NCBI RefSeq assembly: GCF_002258315.1
Contig: NZ_NOYD01000015.1
Span: 1 to 64,000 of the forward strand
Origin: Rhodococcus sp. 06-462-5
GTDB lineage: Bacteria > Actinomycetota > Actinomycetes > Mycobacteriales > Mycobacteriaceae
DNA: 64,000 nucleotides
Direction of reading: 5' to 3'
Shown here: in pieces, positions 34,553-43,641 of the stretch
How positions within the stretch are numbered: position 1 is the first letter of the stretch
How the letters are laid out: each line of letters begins with the position of its first letter
The notes under the pieces: generated by a model
Told to the model about the DNA's origin: nothing
What the model saw: the letters and a program-made list of their open reading frames with translations, nothing else
Databases searched by the model: none
Translations under genes and position numbers: made by a program

Positions 34553-35362
34553 ATGACGGCCCTGCGACGCATCTTCACCAGGACTGCTGTCCCAATTGTC
34601 GGTATTGCCGTGGCGTTGGTGTGCGCGGTGCCGGCCCAGGCTTTGCCGACACCCGGCGACCTCGCGGATGTCCCGGCCCGAACCTCGGTGTCGTACGAAC
34701 ACATCCCGACGGGGACCTTCGTGGGCAGCGCGGAGGCCAACTCGGCGCGCCCAGGACTGTCGACGGTCAAGCTCTACATGGCCGACTACGTCGTACGCTT
34801 CGGCGACGGTTCGCCGAGAGACCTCGACCTGGCCGCCAGGATGGTCCAGGTCAGCGACGACGGTGCCGCTTCGACGCTCGACAACAAATACCCACAGGCG
34901 ATTTCGGCAACCGCCGCGGAATACGGACTCACCTCTACCTCGCGGGGCGGTTTCTGGGGCAACTCGTCCACGAGCACAGCCGACACCGTGCGATTCCTGG
35001 CGGCGAAGAAGCGCACCGATCCCGCCAGCCCCGTCCTCGCATGGATGAACACTGCGGCTCCTGTGGCGCGCGATGGAATGGTTCAGGACTGGGGCACCGA
35101 GCAGTTGCCCGGCGTGACCGGGACCAAGTGGGGATGGGCCGACGACCGATCGAGTGTGGTCGCGTCCGCGTCGATCGGCGATGACTTCGTCATTGCATCC
35201 AATACATACGGACCGACCCGATCCAACACCGACGACGTCATGGCGGGCCTCGGCGGCATCGAATTGACGGCACCGCCCGCCGCCGCTCCTGTTCCGAACC
35301 TTCCCGTGATACCCGGCCTGCCGTCGGTCGAGGAACTACTGCAGATGCTCGCTCCTCGCTGA
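34553..35362 (+). CDS. Secreted beta-lactamase-fold (SxxK) protein
   Basis: A 269-residue exported protein. Residues 1-30 are a Sec signal peptide ending in AQA. After it, S70-T-V-K73 (LSTVKLYMADYV) is a clear SxxK serine-hydrolase motif, and GTKWGW near residue 190 sits where the third motif (KTG) would be. This suggests a class A beta-lactamase/transpeptidase-like fold, but the SxN motif is not obvious and the third motif is altered, so activity is uncertain. The C-terminal 40 residues are Pro/Ala-rich. ATG at 34553. The 184 bp before it hold no other gene. Confidence 0.6.
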   Translation: MTALRRIFTRTAVPIVGIAVALVCAVPAQALPTPGDLADVPARTSVSYEHIPTGTFVGSAEANSARPGLSTVKLYMADYVVRFGDGSPRDLDLAARMVQVSDDGAASTLDNKYPQAISATAAEYGLTSTSRGGFWGNSSTSTADTVRFLAAKKRTDPASPVLAWMNTAAPVARDGMVQDWGTEQLPGVTGTKWGWADDRSSVVASASIGDDFVIASNTYGPTRSNTDDVMAGLGGIELTAPPAAAPVPNLPVIPGLPSVEELLQMLAPR

Positions 35363-35452
35363 CACGTTCGAATAGTTTGTCGGACCCCTCCCTTACTCTG
35401 CGTCTCACCGAACAGTTCGGGGACCACACCGGGGGACGTGGAGGGGACGACG

Positions 35453-36769
35453 ATGAGTCGTATCGATCTGGACAGTTTTCAAAATTTCTATCGCACAGGT
35501 CAAATCTGGCCGGACGCAGATCCGGTTCACCTCGTCGAGATGGGCCTCGACTACGCCACCAGAGGGTCGGGGTGGAAGGCGTACATTCGACTGGTCGCTG
35601 ACCGCCTCGCGAAGTTCGACAGCTCGACCGAAGTCGACCCCGCGTACGCCGTATCCGCACGGATACTCGATCACGCTATCGACAGGTTATTCGAGATCGG
35701 TTGGCAGCCGGCCGAACTCGCGCACGCTACGCGAAAGATGGTTGGGGGCGCTGCCGGGATGCTTTTGGTGGAGGCGATCGCAACGCATACGGGCCGTTTC
35801 TCGGCCCTCACCATGGCACCCGATTCCTGGCGAGAGCAACTGATCGACCTGAAAGTCGATCCCACCGCAGGCATGACCGTCGAAAGACTTCGATGGTGGT
35901 GTTCGCGGCCACGGGTCTCTGCGTCCGACGCCTGGAACACGGTGTTGATCGTCCTCGGCCATACGACCTCACTGGGTTCACTCGACAAGCTCGTTCCCAT
36001 TCCATCACAGTGGTCGTCGGTTCGATCCTCGCCGACGTCGTCGCCGATCGGACGGATCGGCGTCTCGGATCCCAAGATGTTGGCCAAGATCCGGGGGTTA
36101 CTGGCAAAGGCGGAGTCCACCCAGTTTCCTGCCGAGGCCGAGGCCTTCTCGGCGAAGGCTCAAGATCTCATGACCCGTTTTGCCATCGACCATGCACTGC
36201 TCGAGGCCGACAACCCGCGGGGGTTGATCGGCGACGTGACCACTCGCCGCATCATGGTCGACAGTCCTTACTCCGACGCCAAGTCACTTCTCCTGCACAG
36301 TGTTTGCGAAGCAAATGGTGCCCGAACTCTATGGTACAAGCGATTCGCACTGGTCAACATCGTCGGGCTCCCAGTCGATCTGGATTTGTGCGAACTGCTG
36401 TACACATCGCTACTGGTCCAATCGTCTCGTGCACTCGACGAACTCGCGGAGTCACCGCAAGCCCGAGGTCGCAGCTTCAGGAAATCATTCCTGATCGCGT
36501 ACGCCCACCGTATCGGCCAGCGCCTGCTGGAAGCTCGGGAGCGGGCTACAACGGCCGCGTCGGAGCAACACGGCAGTGCCTTGGTACCGATCTTGGCCGA
36601 GCGGAGCCATGCCGTGAACAAGGCGTTCACGGCCATGTATCCGTCGACAACAGAAGTACGTATCGAGGCGAGGGATCATGCGGGACGACGTGCCGGCCGC
36701 GCTGCCGCCGAACGCGCCGACCTTACCGGTGGGCGCGAACGTATCGACAAATCCGATCTGGCCTCGTAG
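35453..36769 (+). CDS. DUF2786 domain protein
   Basis: A 438-residue protein. In the middle, DPKMLAKIRGLLAKAESTQFPAEAEAF (about 200-230) is the hallmark of DUF2786, followed by KAQDLMTRFAIDHALLE. The N-terminal 190 residues have no recognised domain. The C-terminal region is basic and helical (FRKSFLIAYAHRIGQRLLEA). DUF2786 is found in bacterial and phage proteins and resembles zinc-independent metalloprotease-linked regions, but no function is established. ATG 35453 is chosen over GTG 35438 because GGAGGGGA precedes it at good spacing. Confidence 0.7.
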   Translation: MSRIDLDSFQNFYRTGQIWPDADPVHLVEMGLDYATRGSGWKAYIRLVADRLAKFDSSTEVDPAYAVSARILDHAIDRLFEIGWQPAELAHATRKMVGGAAGMLLVEAIATHTGRFSALTMAPDSWREQLIDLKVDPTAGMTVERLRWWCSRPRVSASDAWNTVLIVLGHTTSLGSLDKLVPIPSQWSSVRSSPTSSPIGRIGVSDPKMLAKIRGLLAKAESTQFPAEAEAFSAKAQDLMTRFAIDHALLEADNPRGLIGDVTTRRIMVDSPYSDAKSLLLHSVCEANGARTLWYKRFALVNIVGLPVDLDLCELLYTSLLVQSSRALDELAESPQARGRSFRKSFLIAYAHRIGQRLLEARERATTAASEQHGSALVPILAERSHAVNKAFTAMYPSTTEVRIEARDHAGRRAGRAAAERADLTGGRERIDKSDLAS

Positions 36770-36789
36770 TGCGCGCTACATTGGCTGAC

Positions 36790-38406
36790 ATGACAGGTCT
36801 GGATACTCCGCTGACGCCCCTTCGCTTTCTCGAACGCGCAGCGGAGGTCCACCCCCACAAGACCGCCGTGGTGGACGGGCCGAGGACATTCACCTACGAG
36901 CAGTTCGCCCAAGACGTCACCCGGCTCGCGCACGCCCTGCGCGCGTCGGGTGTCGGCCACGGAGATCGAGTGGCCTACATCGCGTCCAACTCTGCCGAGC
37001 TGCTGTTCGCTCACTACGCGGTTCCACTGGCCGGTGCCGTTCTGGTCGCGATCAACACCAGACTGTCGCCCGCCGAGGTTCGCTACATCTGTGATCACTC
37101 CGGTTCGGTTCTGCTGGTGGGTGATTCGGAGCTGCTGACCGGACTCGGAACGGATCCGATCGCCGACTCGGTCCGTGAGATCGTCGAGACACCCGGCGTC
37201 GACGGCACATACGCCAAGCTGCCGCACACCACTCGATACGACGCTTTCCTCGAGCGAGGCTCCGACGATTCGCTCGAGTGGGAGGTCGACGACGAGACCT
37301 CGACCATCACGATCAACTACACCTCGGGCACCACCGGTCGGCCCAAGGGCGTGATGTACACCCACCGCGGTGCCTACCTCAATTCGCTGGGAGAACTGCA
37401 CCACCAGGGGTTCGGTATCGACACCCGCTATCTGTGGACACTGCCCATGTTCCACTGCAACGGATGGTGCACAACGTGGGCGGTCACGGCCGCGTCGGGC
37501 ACGCACGTCTGTCTCCGCGGTGTCCGCGGCGATGCGATCTGGTCGGCCATCGACAACGGCGTCGACCACCTCGCCGGTGCGCCCACCGTGCTGACCACTC
37601 TTGCCACTGCAGCGCAGGCACATTCGCTGGATCGCCCCCTGACCATCGTCACGGCCGGTGCTCCCCCGAGCCCGACGATCATCGGCAAGATCCGCGCGTT
37701 GGGCGCAACGCTCGTGCACGTCTACGGACTCACCGAGACCTACGGGCCGTACTCGGTGTGCGAGGCGAAGCAGGAATGGCTCGAACTGGACGGCGACGAG
37801 CAGGCGCGACGCTTGGCTCGGCAGGGAGTCGGCATGCTCACGGCCGACCGTTTGCGAGTAGTACGCGACAAAGCTGGTGTCGGCGGAACGCTGATCGACG
37901 TCGAACCCGACGGCGTGGAAATGGGTGAGATCGTCATGCGCGGCAACAACGTCATGAAGGGGTATTACAACGACACCGCCGGCACGACAAAGGCTTTCGC
38001 CGGCGGCTGGTTCCATTCCGGCGACCTCGGGGTGATGCATCCCGACGGCTACGTTCAGTTACTCGATCGAGCCAAGGATGTCGTCATATCCGGCGGCGAG
38101 AACATTTCGACGATCGAGGTGGAACAGGCGCTGGCCAGCCACCCCGCCGTCGCCGACGTCGCAGTGATCGGGGTACCCGACGACAAGTGGGGAGAGCGAC
38201 CGAAGGCATTCGTGGTGTTGGCACCGGGCGCGGACGCCTCCGAGGCCGACCTCGTGGCACACGTGAAATCTGCTATCGCGTCGTACAAGGCCCCGCGCAA
38301 CGTCGAATTCATCGTCGAGCTGCCGAAGACATCGACCGGCAAGATCAGGAAGAAGGAGCTGCGCGACGCCGAGTGGGGCACGTCCGCGTCGAAGATCAAC
38401 GGGTAG
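36790..38406 (+). CDS. Acyl-CoA synthetase (AMP-binding, FadD-like)
   Basis: A 538-residue member of the ANL superfamily. The P-loop YTSGTTGRPKGVMYTH (about 176-191), VYGLTETYGP, the GWFHSGDLGV hinge region and the C-terminal lysine in SYKAPRNVEF/TGKIRKKELR are all present. Such enzymes activate fatty or aromatic acids as acyl-adenylates and then thioesters. The ATG at 36790 begins MTGLDTPLTP, the usual N-terminus; the very long open frame back to 35701 is a shadow of the DUF2786 gene. It is convergent with the ABC-F gene, 9 bp apart. Chain-length preference cannot be read from sequence. Confidence 0.88.
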   Translation: MTGLDTPLTPLRFLERAAEVHPHKTAVVDGPRTFTYEQFAQDVTRLAHALRASGVGHGDRVAYIASNSAELLFAHYAVPLAGAVLVAINTRLSPAEVRYICDHSGSVLLVGDSELLTGLGTDPIADSVREIVETPGVDGTYAKLPHTTRYDAFLERGSDDSLEWEVDDETSTITINYTSGTTGRPKGVMYTHRGAYLNSLGELHHQGFGIDTRYLWTLPMFHCNGWCTTWAVTAASGTHVCLRGVRGDAIWSAIDNGVDHLAGAPTVLTTLATAAQAHSLDRPLTIVTAGAPPSPTIIGKIRALGATLVHVYGLTETYGPYSVCEAKQEWLELDGDEQARRLARQGVGMLTADRLRVVRDKAGVGGTLIDVEPDGVEMGEIVMRGNNVMKGYYNDTAGTTKAFAGGWFHSGDLGVMHPDGYVQLLDRAKDVVISGGENISTIEVEQALASHPAVADVAVIGVPDDKWGERPKAFVVLAPGADASEADLVAHVKSAIASYKAPRNVEFIVELPKTSTGKIRKKELRDAEWGTSASKING

Positions 38407-38415
38407 CCCGCGGCG

Positions 38416-40011
38416 TTACGCCATCTGCACACCGGCGATCTCGGTGACGCCGCCCTTGCCGTCGAATGACAGTTGCCTGAACGCGACTTTCTCGACGAAG
38501 AACCTGTCGTGGCTCACCAGGATCACCGCGCCGGGGAATGCCATCAGGGCACGTTCGAGAACCTGGGTGCTCTGTAGGTCGAGGTGGTTGGTGGGCTCGT
38601 CGAGAACAATGACCCCTGCGCCGAACAGCAGGCACTGAGCCAGAGCCACTCGCGCCTTCTGTCCACCGGACAGAACGCCGATCTTCGATTTGAGGTCCAT
38701 CTCGGAGAACTGCAGCAAAGTCAGAAAGCGGTGGACTTCCTTCTTCGTCGCCGTCAGTGCGAGGCTGCCCGGCATCGCATTGACCGAATGTGACACGGTG
38801 TCGTCGAGATCGAGATCGGCCAGCACCTGGTTGTAGTAGATGAACGACGGTGCCTTGGTCTTCCATTTGATCTTGCCGCTGTCCGGTTCCTCGGCACCGA
38901 CGAGGATGTCGACGAGGGTCGTCTTGCCGCATCCGTTCGGTCCGGTGATGGCGATACGGTCGCCGCGATGCACGGTGAACGAGATGTTCTCGAAAAGTCG
39001 TTGCTCGCCATAGCTTTTGGAGATGCCCGTGATCTCGGCCAGGTTGTCGTGGACGTGCAGTCCGCCGTAGATCGCAGTGACCACCGTATCGACCGGACGC
39101 GGACTCTTGCTCTTCTTGATGTTCGCGAGCCGACGCTTGAGCACCCCGCTGGGGTTCTTCACCGCTTCCTTGCGATCGCTGATCGCTTCCTGCTCGTATG
39201 CCAGCAGCTGTTGCTCGTTGCTGAACTCGCGTTCGAGGTTCTTGAGTCGAAACTGTTTCTGCTGAACGTATTCCGAGTAGCTACCGTCGTACGTCTGGAG
39301 GTGATGGTTCTCGATCTCGACGATGCTGGTGACGACCTGCTCCAGGAAGGCGCGGTCGTGCGAGACGACCAGAAGCGCACCGCGGAAGACGCGCAGCCAA
39401 CGTTCGAGCCAGGCGATTCCGGCCACGTCGAGGAAGTTGGTCGGCTCGTCGAGGAGCAGAACGTCGGGCGCTTCGATCAGAATTTTGGCCAGAGCCGCGC
39501 GGTTGCGCCAGCCCCCGGACAGTCGATCGACGGGCAGTTCACGCCGCTCCGTGTTGAAGCCGAGCATGGACAGCACCGTGTCGATCTGTTGGTGATAGGT
39601 CCAGCCGCCGCTGTTCTCCATGGCGTCGAGCAGTTCGGCTTGGCGATCGACGAGCTTGTACATCTGCTTCTCGTCGAGATCGCCCCCGAGTGCGGCCTCG
39701 ACCTCGGCCAATTCGACCTCGATCGCGTGAACAGCGACGAAAAGAGATTCGAGCTCCGCCTGGATGCTGCGATCGCCGTCGAGTTCCGAGAACTGCGAGA
39801 AGTACCCGATCCGGGCACCCTCGGTGACATCGACCGTTCCAGTATCGGGTGTCTCACGTCCGAGCAGAAGCTGCAGCAGAGTGGTCTTGCCCGTCCCGTT
39901 GCGCCCGATCAGACCGATGCGATCGCCGTCGGCGAGACGGAAGAACACCTCGCGCAACATCACCTTCTGGTCGTATCCCTTGGCAACGTCGTTCAAGCGA
40001 ATCCAGCTCAA
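38416..40011 (-). CDS. ABC-F family ATPase
   Basis: A 531-residue protein with two fused ABC ATPase domains and no membrane segments. Walker A motifs are GRNGTGKT and GPNGCGKT, signatures LSGGW and LSGGQ, and Walker B LLLDEPTNFLD and IVLDEPTNHLD. The interdomain linker (LKNLEREFSNEQQLLAYEQE) is helical and charged, as in ribosome-acting ABC-F proteins. These act on stalled ribosomes or confer antibiotic resistance by ribosome protection. Which one applies here is unknown. Confidence 0.9.
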   Translation of the reverse strand: MSWIRLNDVAKGYDQKVMLREVFFRLADGDRIGLIGRNGTGKTTLLQLLLGRETPDTGTVDVTEGARIGYFSQFSELDGDRSIQAELESLFVAVHAIEVELAEVEAALGGDLDEKQMYKLVDRQAELLDAMENSGGWTYHQQIDTVLSMLGFNTERRELPVDRLSGGWRNRAALAKILIEAPDVLLLDEPTNFLDVAGIAWLERWLRVFRGALLVVSHDRAFLEQVVTSIVEIENHHLQTYDGSYSEYVQQKQFRLKNLEREFSNEQQLLAYEQEAISDRKEAVKNPSGVLKRRLANIKKSKSPRPVDTVVTAIYGGLHVHDNLAEITGISKSYGEQRLFENISFTVHRGDRIAITGPNGCGKTTLVDILVGAEEPDSGKIKWKTKAPSFIYYNQVLADLDLDDTVSHSVNAMPGSLALTATKKEVHRFLTLLQFSEMDLKSKIGVLSGGQKARVALAQCLLFGAGVIVLDEPTNHLDLQSTQVLERALMAFPGAVILVSHDRFFVEKVAFRQLSFDGKGGVTEIAGVQMA

Positions 40012-40103
40012 GCGTCCACTTCTCCTGAATACACGGGTCCGCTGAGTCGTCGAACCGGGGCTCGCTCACTCTAGCCGCGTGCGGCACCGTTCAATTCTGC
40101 TGC

Positions 40104-40799
40104 TCACGTGGACTCCCACAACCACAGGTAGTAAGCGAGGCGCTCACGGTCGAGGTCGATGCCGTACGCGTCCAAGAAGGCCGCACAGTAGTTGCGTCCG
40201 AAGTTGTACTCGGTGCTCCAGATGGCCGGTGCCAGGTCCGCCCAACGATCGGCGACGCCCATCGTGCCCATGTCGACGTGCGCTGCCCAGGATCCGTCGT
40301 CGGCGATCAGAGTGTTCGGCATGCAGGCGTCGCCATGGCAGACGACGAGCCTGTCGATCGACGGAGGATCGACAGTCAACCCGCGATCGCCGACGCGGGC
40401 ACGCACAGACCAATCGAACGGGCATTGCGCGACGGGGACTGCATCGTGAAAGGCCCGAAGACCGGTCGCCGCCGCACGGACCGCACGTGCCGGATCTGCG
40501 AACCAGCGATCTGCTACCGCGCTCTCCCACGGCAGGGCCTCGGTCACCATCCAGGAACCCGAACCGTCAGAACCGCGCTCGAGAACCTTCGGCACCGGGC
40601 TGTACCGAATCACCCACTTCAGGCGTCGTGCCTCCGCCTCCAGATCTATCGCGGTTTCGGCCGGCGTCCACTTGACGTACCGCTCTTCTCCGAGGCGAAA
40701 CGTCAACCCGCCCAGCTCATTCGACCACACCGGCTCAATATCCTCGGAATTCGCCAACTCTCGCACCACGGTCGGGATGGGGACGTCGCCGTCGGGCAC
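40104..40799 (-). CDS. APH(3')-like phosphotransferase
   Basis: A roughly 231-residue kinase of the aminoglycoside/choline phosphotransferase fold. The catalytic loop CHGDACMPNTL and the metal site HVDMGTMGVADRWADLAPA correspond closely to the HGDACLPN and DCGRLGVADRYQD motifs of APH(3') enzymes. Start GTG 40799 lies 2 bp after the ydcF stop; TTG 40805 would overlap that stop as TTGA. Both are tentative, so the two genes are likely co-transcribed with ydcF first. Known members phosphorylate kanamycin-type aminoglycosides. The natural role of a chromosomal copy may be resistance or metabolism, and the sequence alone cannot decide. Confidence 0.72.
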   Translation of the reverse strand: MPDGDVPIPTVVRELANSEDIEPVWSNELGGLTFRLGEERYVKWTPAETAIDLEAEARRLKWVIRYSPVPKVLERGSDGSGSWMVTEALPWESAVADRWFADPARAVRAAATGLRAFHDAVPVAQCPFDWSVRARVGDRGLTVDPPSIDRLVVCHGDACMPNTLIADDGSWAAHVDMGTMGVADRWADLAPAIWSTEYNFGRNYCAAFLDAYGIDLDRERLAYYLWLWEST

Positions 40800-40801
40800 A
40801 C

Positions 40802-41479
40802 TCAACGGTTCGTGACATTCGCCAGAGAATCGACGGGCGGCGACACCACCACGGGATCGCGACCCGACCACAGGTCCAGTACCGCCTTGGGGCGCGCCAG
40901 CAACTCTCGCGCGTAGTTACGCACCACCGCAAGGGTATTGCAGTCGATGCACTCCGCCGTCACTCCGTCGACGTCCAAATCCATGTCCTCACACAACGCC
41001 ACGGCACGCGACACATGGAGGGGCTGGCTGATGATCAGCCCGCGTTCGACCCCAAAGGTTTCCTTCGCCCGTGCGCAGGTGTCGTAGGTGTCGATGCCGT
41101 GATCGTCGCCGATGATCACGCTGGGGTCGATTCCATGCTCGACCAAATAGTCGGTCATCGCTTGAATCTCGTTGCCGGATTTGCCGTCCGCGTCACCGGA
41201 GACCAGGATTGCCTTGATCTTCCCCGCCGCCATCAAAGCAATCGCAGCATCGAGACGTCCGGAGAGAAACCGCATCGGCTTGCCGTCGCGCACCTGCGCA
41301 CCGAGGACGATGGCCACCGGCGCGTCCGGCGCATCATCGACGTCGTAGACCTTTCCCGCCGTCGCGTACGCCACCCAACCGGCTGATGCCAGAACGACGG
41401 CAACCAGGGCGGCGACCACCGCACAGAAGGCACGAACGATTCGTCCGGCCAATCCTCGGGGCTTCGATTCGGTACTCAT
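40802..41479 (-). CDS. YdcF/SanA-family (DUF218) membrane-anchored protein
   Basis: A 225-residue protein with one N-terminal transmembrane helix (about residues 14-40) and an extracytoplasmic DUF218 domain: IVLGAQVRDGKPMRFLSGRL, ILVSGDADGKSGNEIQAM and ISQPLHVSRAVALCED. The SanA-type members influence envelope permeability and vancomycin sensitivity in E. coli. It is upstream of the APH(3')-like gene with a 2-bp gap or a small overlap. Confidence 0.82.
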   Translation of the reverse strand: MSTESKPRGLAGRIVRAFCAVVAALVAVVLASAGWVAYATAGKVYDVDDAPDAPVAIVLGAQVRDGKPMRFLSGRLDAAIALMAAGKIKAILVSGDADGKSGNEIQAMTDYLVEHGIDPSVIIGDDHGIDTYDTCARAKETFGVERGLIISQPLHVSRAVALCEDMDLDVDGVTAECIDCNTLAVVRNYARELLARPKAVLDLWSGRDPVVVSPPVDSLANVTNR

Positions 41480-41798
41480 GATCTCGTTTCGTCGGCGGGA
41501 AGAAACCTCAAGCTAACTCACGAATACGGCGTCCGAGCATCGCCGAGGCGCACCCATACCGATTTCCACAGTGAACCCTCAGAGCCCGCCCCTGCTCGAT
41601 CGCGCAGTTCGCAGGCGGAGTACCGTTCGATCAGTGAATCCGCTGCTGACCTCTCGACGGTATGTCGACCTGCGTCTGCAAGCCAGCGCTACCTGTTGAC
41701 GGTCCTCTAGACCGCATCCCCTCCGATCGGCCCATCGGCCGACGAGCACTTCTGTCGCCCATCCCTGGCGACACCTCTCCTTTTCGAAAGGCATATCC
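41480..41798. other. 319-bp divergent intergenic region with hairpins
   Basis: No gene is seen between the ydcF-like and symporter genes. GTCGCC (41754-41759) pairs with GGCGAC (41767-41772). Close to the symporter start, CCTTT (41779-41783) can pair with AAAGG (41787-41791), which is also the likely ribosome binding site of the symporter. Promoters for both directions must lie here but none is convincing by eye. Confidence 0.35.
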
Positions 41799-43172
41799 AT
41801 GTCTGCGCCCAGCGCTACCCGAACGCGCCGTGTCCCTACCTGGGCAACCGCATTCGGTCCACAGATCGTCGCCGGCCTCGTCCTCGGAGTCGTCCTCGGA
41901 CTCATCGCTCGATCGATGCCCGACGCCGCAGGCGGCGACCCGAACTGGTTGGTCGGCACCCTGTCGACCATCGGTTCGAGCTACGTCAAGCTCCTCACCG
42001 TGGCGGTCATTCCGTTGGTGTTCACGGCGATCGTCAGTTCCATCGCCAACCTGCGCGAAGTCACCAATGCTGCCCGCCTGGCCATTCAAACGCTGTGGTG
42101 GTTCGCCATCACGGCATTCATCGCCGTCATCATCGGCATCGTGATCGGGTTGGTCGCGCAGCCCGGCTCGCGTACCAGCGCGGGAGCGGATTCGGCGGGC
42201 GATCCGTCGAGTGTCGGGTCCTGGTGGTCGTTCCTCACCGGACTTGTACCGAACAACTTCCTCGCACTCGGCGCGAAAACCACTGTCGCCGAGAGCGGCA
42301 CCGCAACCACATCGCTGAGTTTCAACATCTTGCAGTTGCTGGTCATCGCCGCTGCCATCGGTATCGCTGCACTCAAGGTGGGTAAGAAGGCCGAGCCGTT
42401 CCTCGCGTTCAACGCGTCGTTGTTGGCCATCGTGCAGAAGGTGCTGTGGTGGATCATTCGGCTGGCACCGATCGGTACCGCCGCACTCATCGGCAACGCG
42501 GTTGCGACCTACGGCTGGGACGCGATCGGTTCGCTCGGCGTGTTCACCGTATCGATCTACGTCGGTCTGGCCGTGGTGTTCTTCGTGGTGTATCCGGTGA
42601 TCGTTCGCGCGCACGGACTTTCGGTGCGCAACTTCTACTCGGGAGTGTGGCCTGCCACCCAGCTGGGCTTCGTCTCGCGATCATCGATCGGGACCTTGCC
42701 GCTCACCGAGCGCGTCACCGAACGCAACCTCGGAGTTCCGCGCGAGTACGCATCGTTCGCAGTACCGCTCGGGGCGACGACCAAGATGGACGGTTGCGCG
42801 GCAATCTATCCCGCGATTGCGGCACTCTTCGTCGCTCAGTTCTACGGCATCGATCTCACCATCACCGATTACCTTCTGATCATCGTGGTGTCCGTGATCG
42901 GTTCCGCGGCAACGGCAGGAACCACGGGTGCAACGGTGATGCTCACACTCACACTGTCGACACTCGGATTGCCGCTCGCCGGTGTCGGCCTGCTGCTCGC
43001 GGTGGAGCCGATCGTCGACATGGGCCGCACCGCGGTCAACGTGACCGGTCAGGCATTGGTGCCGACCATCGTCGCCAAGCGCGAAGGAATCCTCGACCTC
43101 GAGCGCTACAACGCTCCGCGAAACGGTGACCCCTTCGTCGACGAGGAAGCCGAAGTGGAACTCGCTCGCTGA
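41799..43172 (+). CDS. Dicarboxylate/amino acid:cation symporter (DAACS)
   Basis: A 457-residue membrane protein of the glutamate/dicarboxylate symporter family with about eight transmembrane segments. The family signature region is PLGATTKMDGCAAIYPAI (about residues 322-339), followed by TAGTTGATVMLTLTLSTLGL and the GVGLLLAVEPIVDMGRTAVN helix. It imports C4-dicarboxylates or acidic amino acids with Na+ or H+. The ATG at 41799 follows AAAGG at 41787-41791. A hairpin terminator lies just downstream. Confidence 0.88.
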   Translation: MSAPSATRTRRVPTWATAFGPQIVAGLVLGVVLGLIARSMPDAAGGDPNWLVGTLSTIGSSYVKLLTVAVIPLVFTAIVSSIANLREVTNAARLAIQTLWWFAITAFIAVIIGIVIGLVAQPGSRTSAGADSAGDPSSVGSWWSFLTGLVPNNFLALGAKTTVAESGTATTSLSFNILQLLVIAAAIGIAALKVGKKAEPFLAFNASLLAIVQKVLWWIIRLAPIGTAALIGNAVATYGWDAIGSLGVFTVSIYVGLAVVFFVVYPVIVRAHGLSVRNFYSGVWPATQLGFVSRSSIGTLPLTERVTERNLGVPREYASFAVPLGATTKMDGCAAIYPAIAALFVAQFYGIDLTITDYLLIIVVSVIGSAATAGTTGATVMLTLTLSTLGLPLAGVGLLLAVEPIVDMGRTAVNVTGQALVPTIVAKREGILDLERYNAPRNGDPFVDEEAEVELAR

Positions 43173-43194
43173 CAGAGCAATTGAACCTGCGATT

Positions 43195-43223
43195 CCCGAC
43201 GACCGAGCACCTGGGTCGTCGGG
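43195..43223 (+). terminator. Hairpin terminator
   Basis: CCCGACGACC (43195-43204) and GGTCGTCGGG (43214-43223) form a perfect 10-bp stem with a 9-base loop, 22 bp after the symporter stop and 9 bp before the convergent gene end. Probably serves both. Confidence 0.75.
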
Positions 43224-43232
43224 ATTCGTCGT

Positions 43233-43628
43233 CTATCGCGGTGGTGACAACGCTTCGACGGTGGCCGCAGTGTCTGCGTCCGCCGCCTCGACACTCGCGA
43301 AATAGTGTTGAAAGAATTCCCGCATCGTCTTGATGATCTCGATCTGCTGCTTGATCGCGAAACGCGCGGAGCCTTCCTCGCCGACAGCAAGACGATGAAA
43401 CTTCGCCCCCAGCATCTGTGCTGACGGCAAGTCGCCGAATGCTTCGGGCCTCGACAAGTTTGTGGTCATTTCGAGCATCCTCGACAAGTCGCGCAGGTAG
43501 CTTTCGCATGCGCTATCACACTGTTGAGCAATCTCCGGCTCTACGTGCAACTCTCCTTCTGCGGCTTGATCTCGCAGCGTTTGCCAATGGATCAAGTTGT
43601 TGGCGAGCCTGGCCGATTCGACACTCAT
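43233..43628 (-). CDS. Small helical protein of unknown function, paired with a DUF3558 lipoprotein
   Basis: A 131-residue, mostly helical, acidic protein with no signal peptide that I do not recognise. Features seen are LIHWQTLRDQAAEGEL near the N-terminus and a central KQQIEIIKTMREFFQHYFAS helix. It follows the DUF3558 lipoprotein gene by 13 bp on the same strand. Its size and helical nature loosely recall ESX-type WxG proteins, but no clear WxG turn is seen; the pairing is the best clue. Confidence 0.5.
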   Translation of the reverse strand: MSVESARLANNLIHWQTLRDQAAEGELHVEPEIAQQCDSACESYLRDLSRMLEMTTNLSRPEAFGDLPSAQMLGAKFHRLAVGEEGSARFAIKQQIEIIKTMREFFQHYFASVEAADADTAATVEALSPPR

Positions 43629-43641
43629 TTCGCGCAGTCCT

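Noticed and set aside
35701..38406. A 901-residue frame suggesting a fusion upstream of the acyl-CoA synthetase
   Set aside because: Residues before MTGLDTPLTP are a shadow of the DUF2786 gene and have no domain sense.
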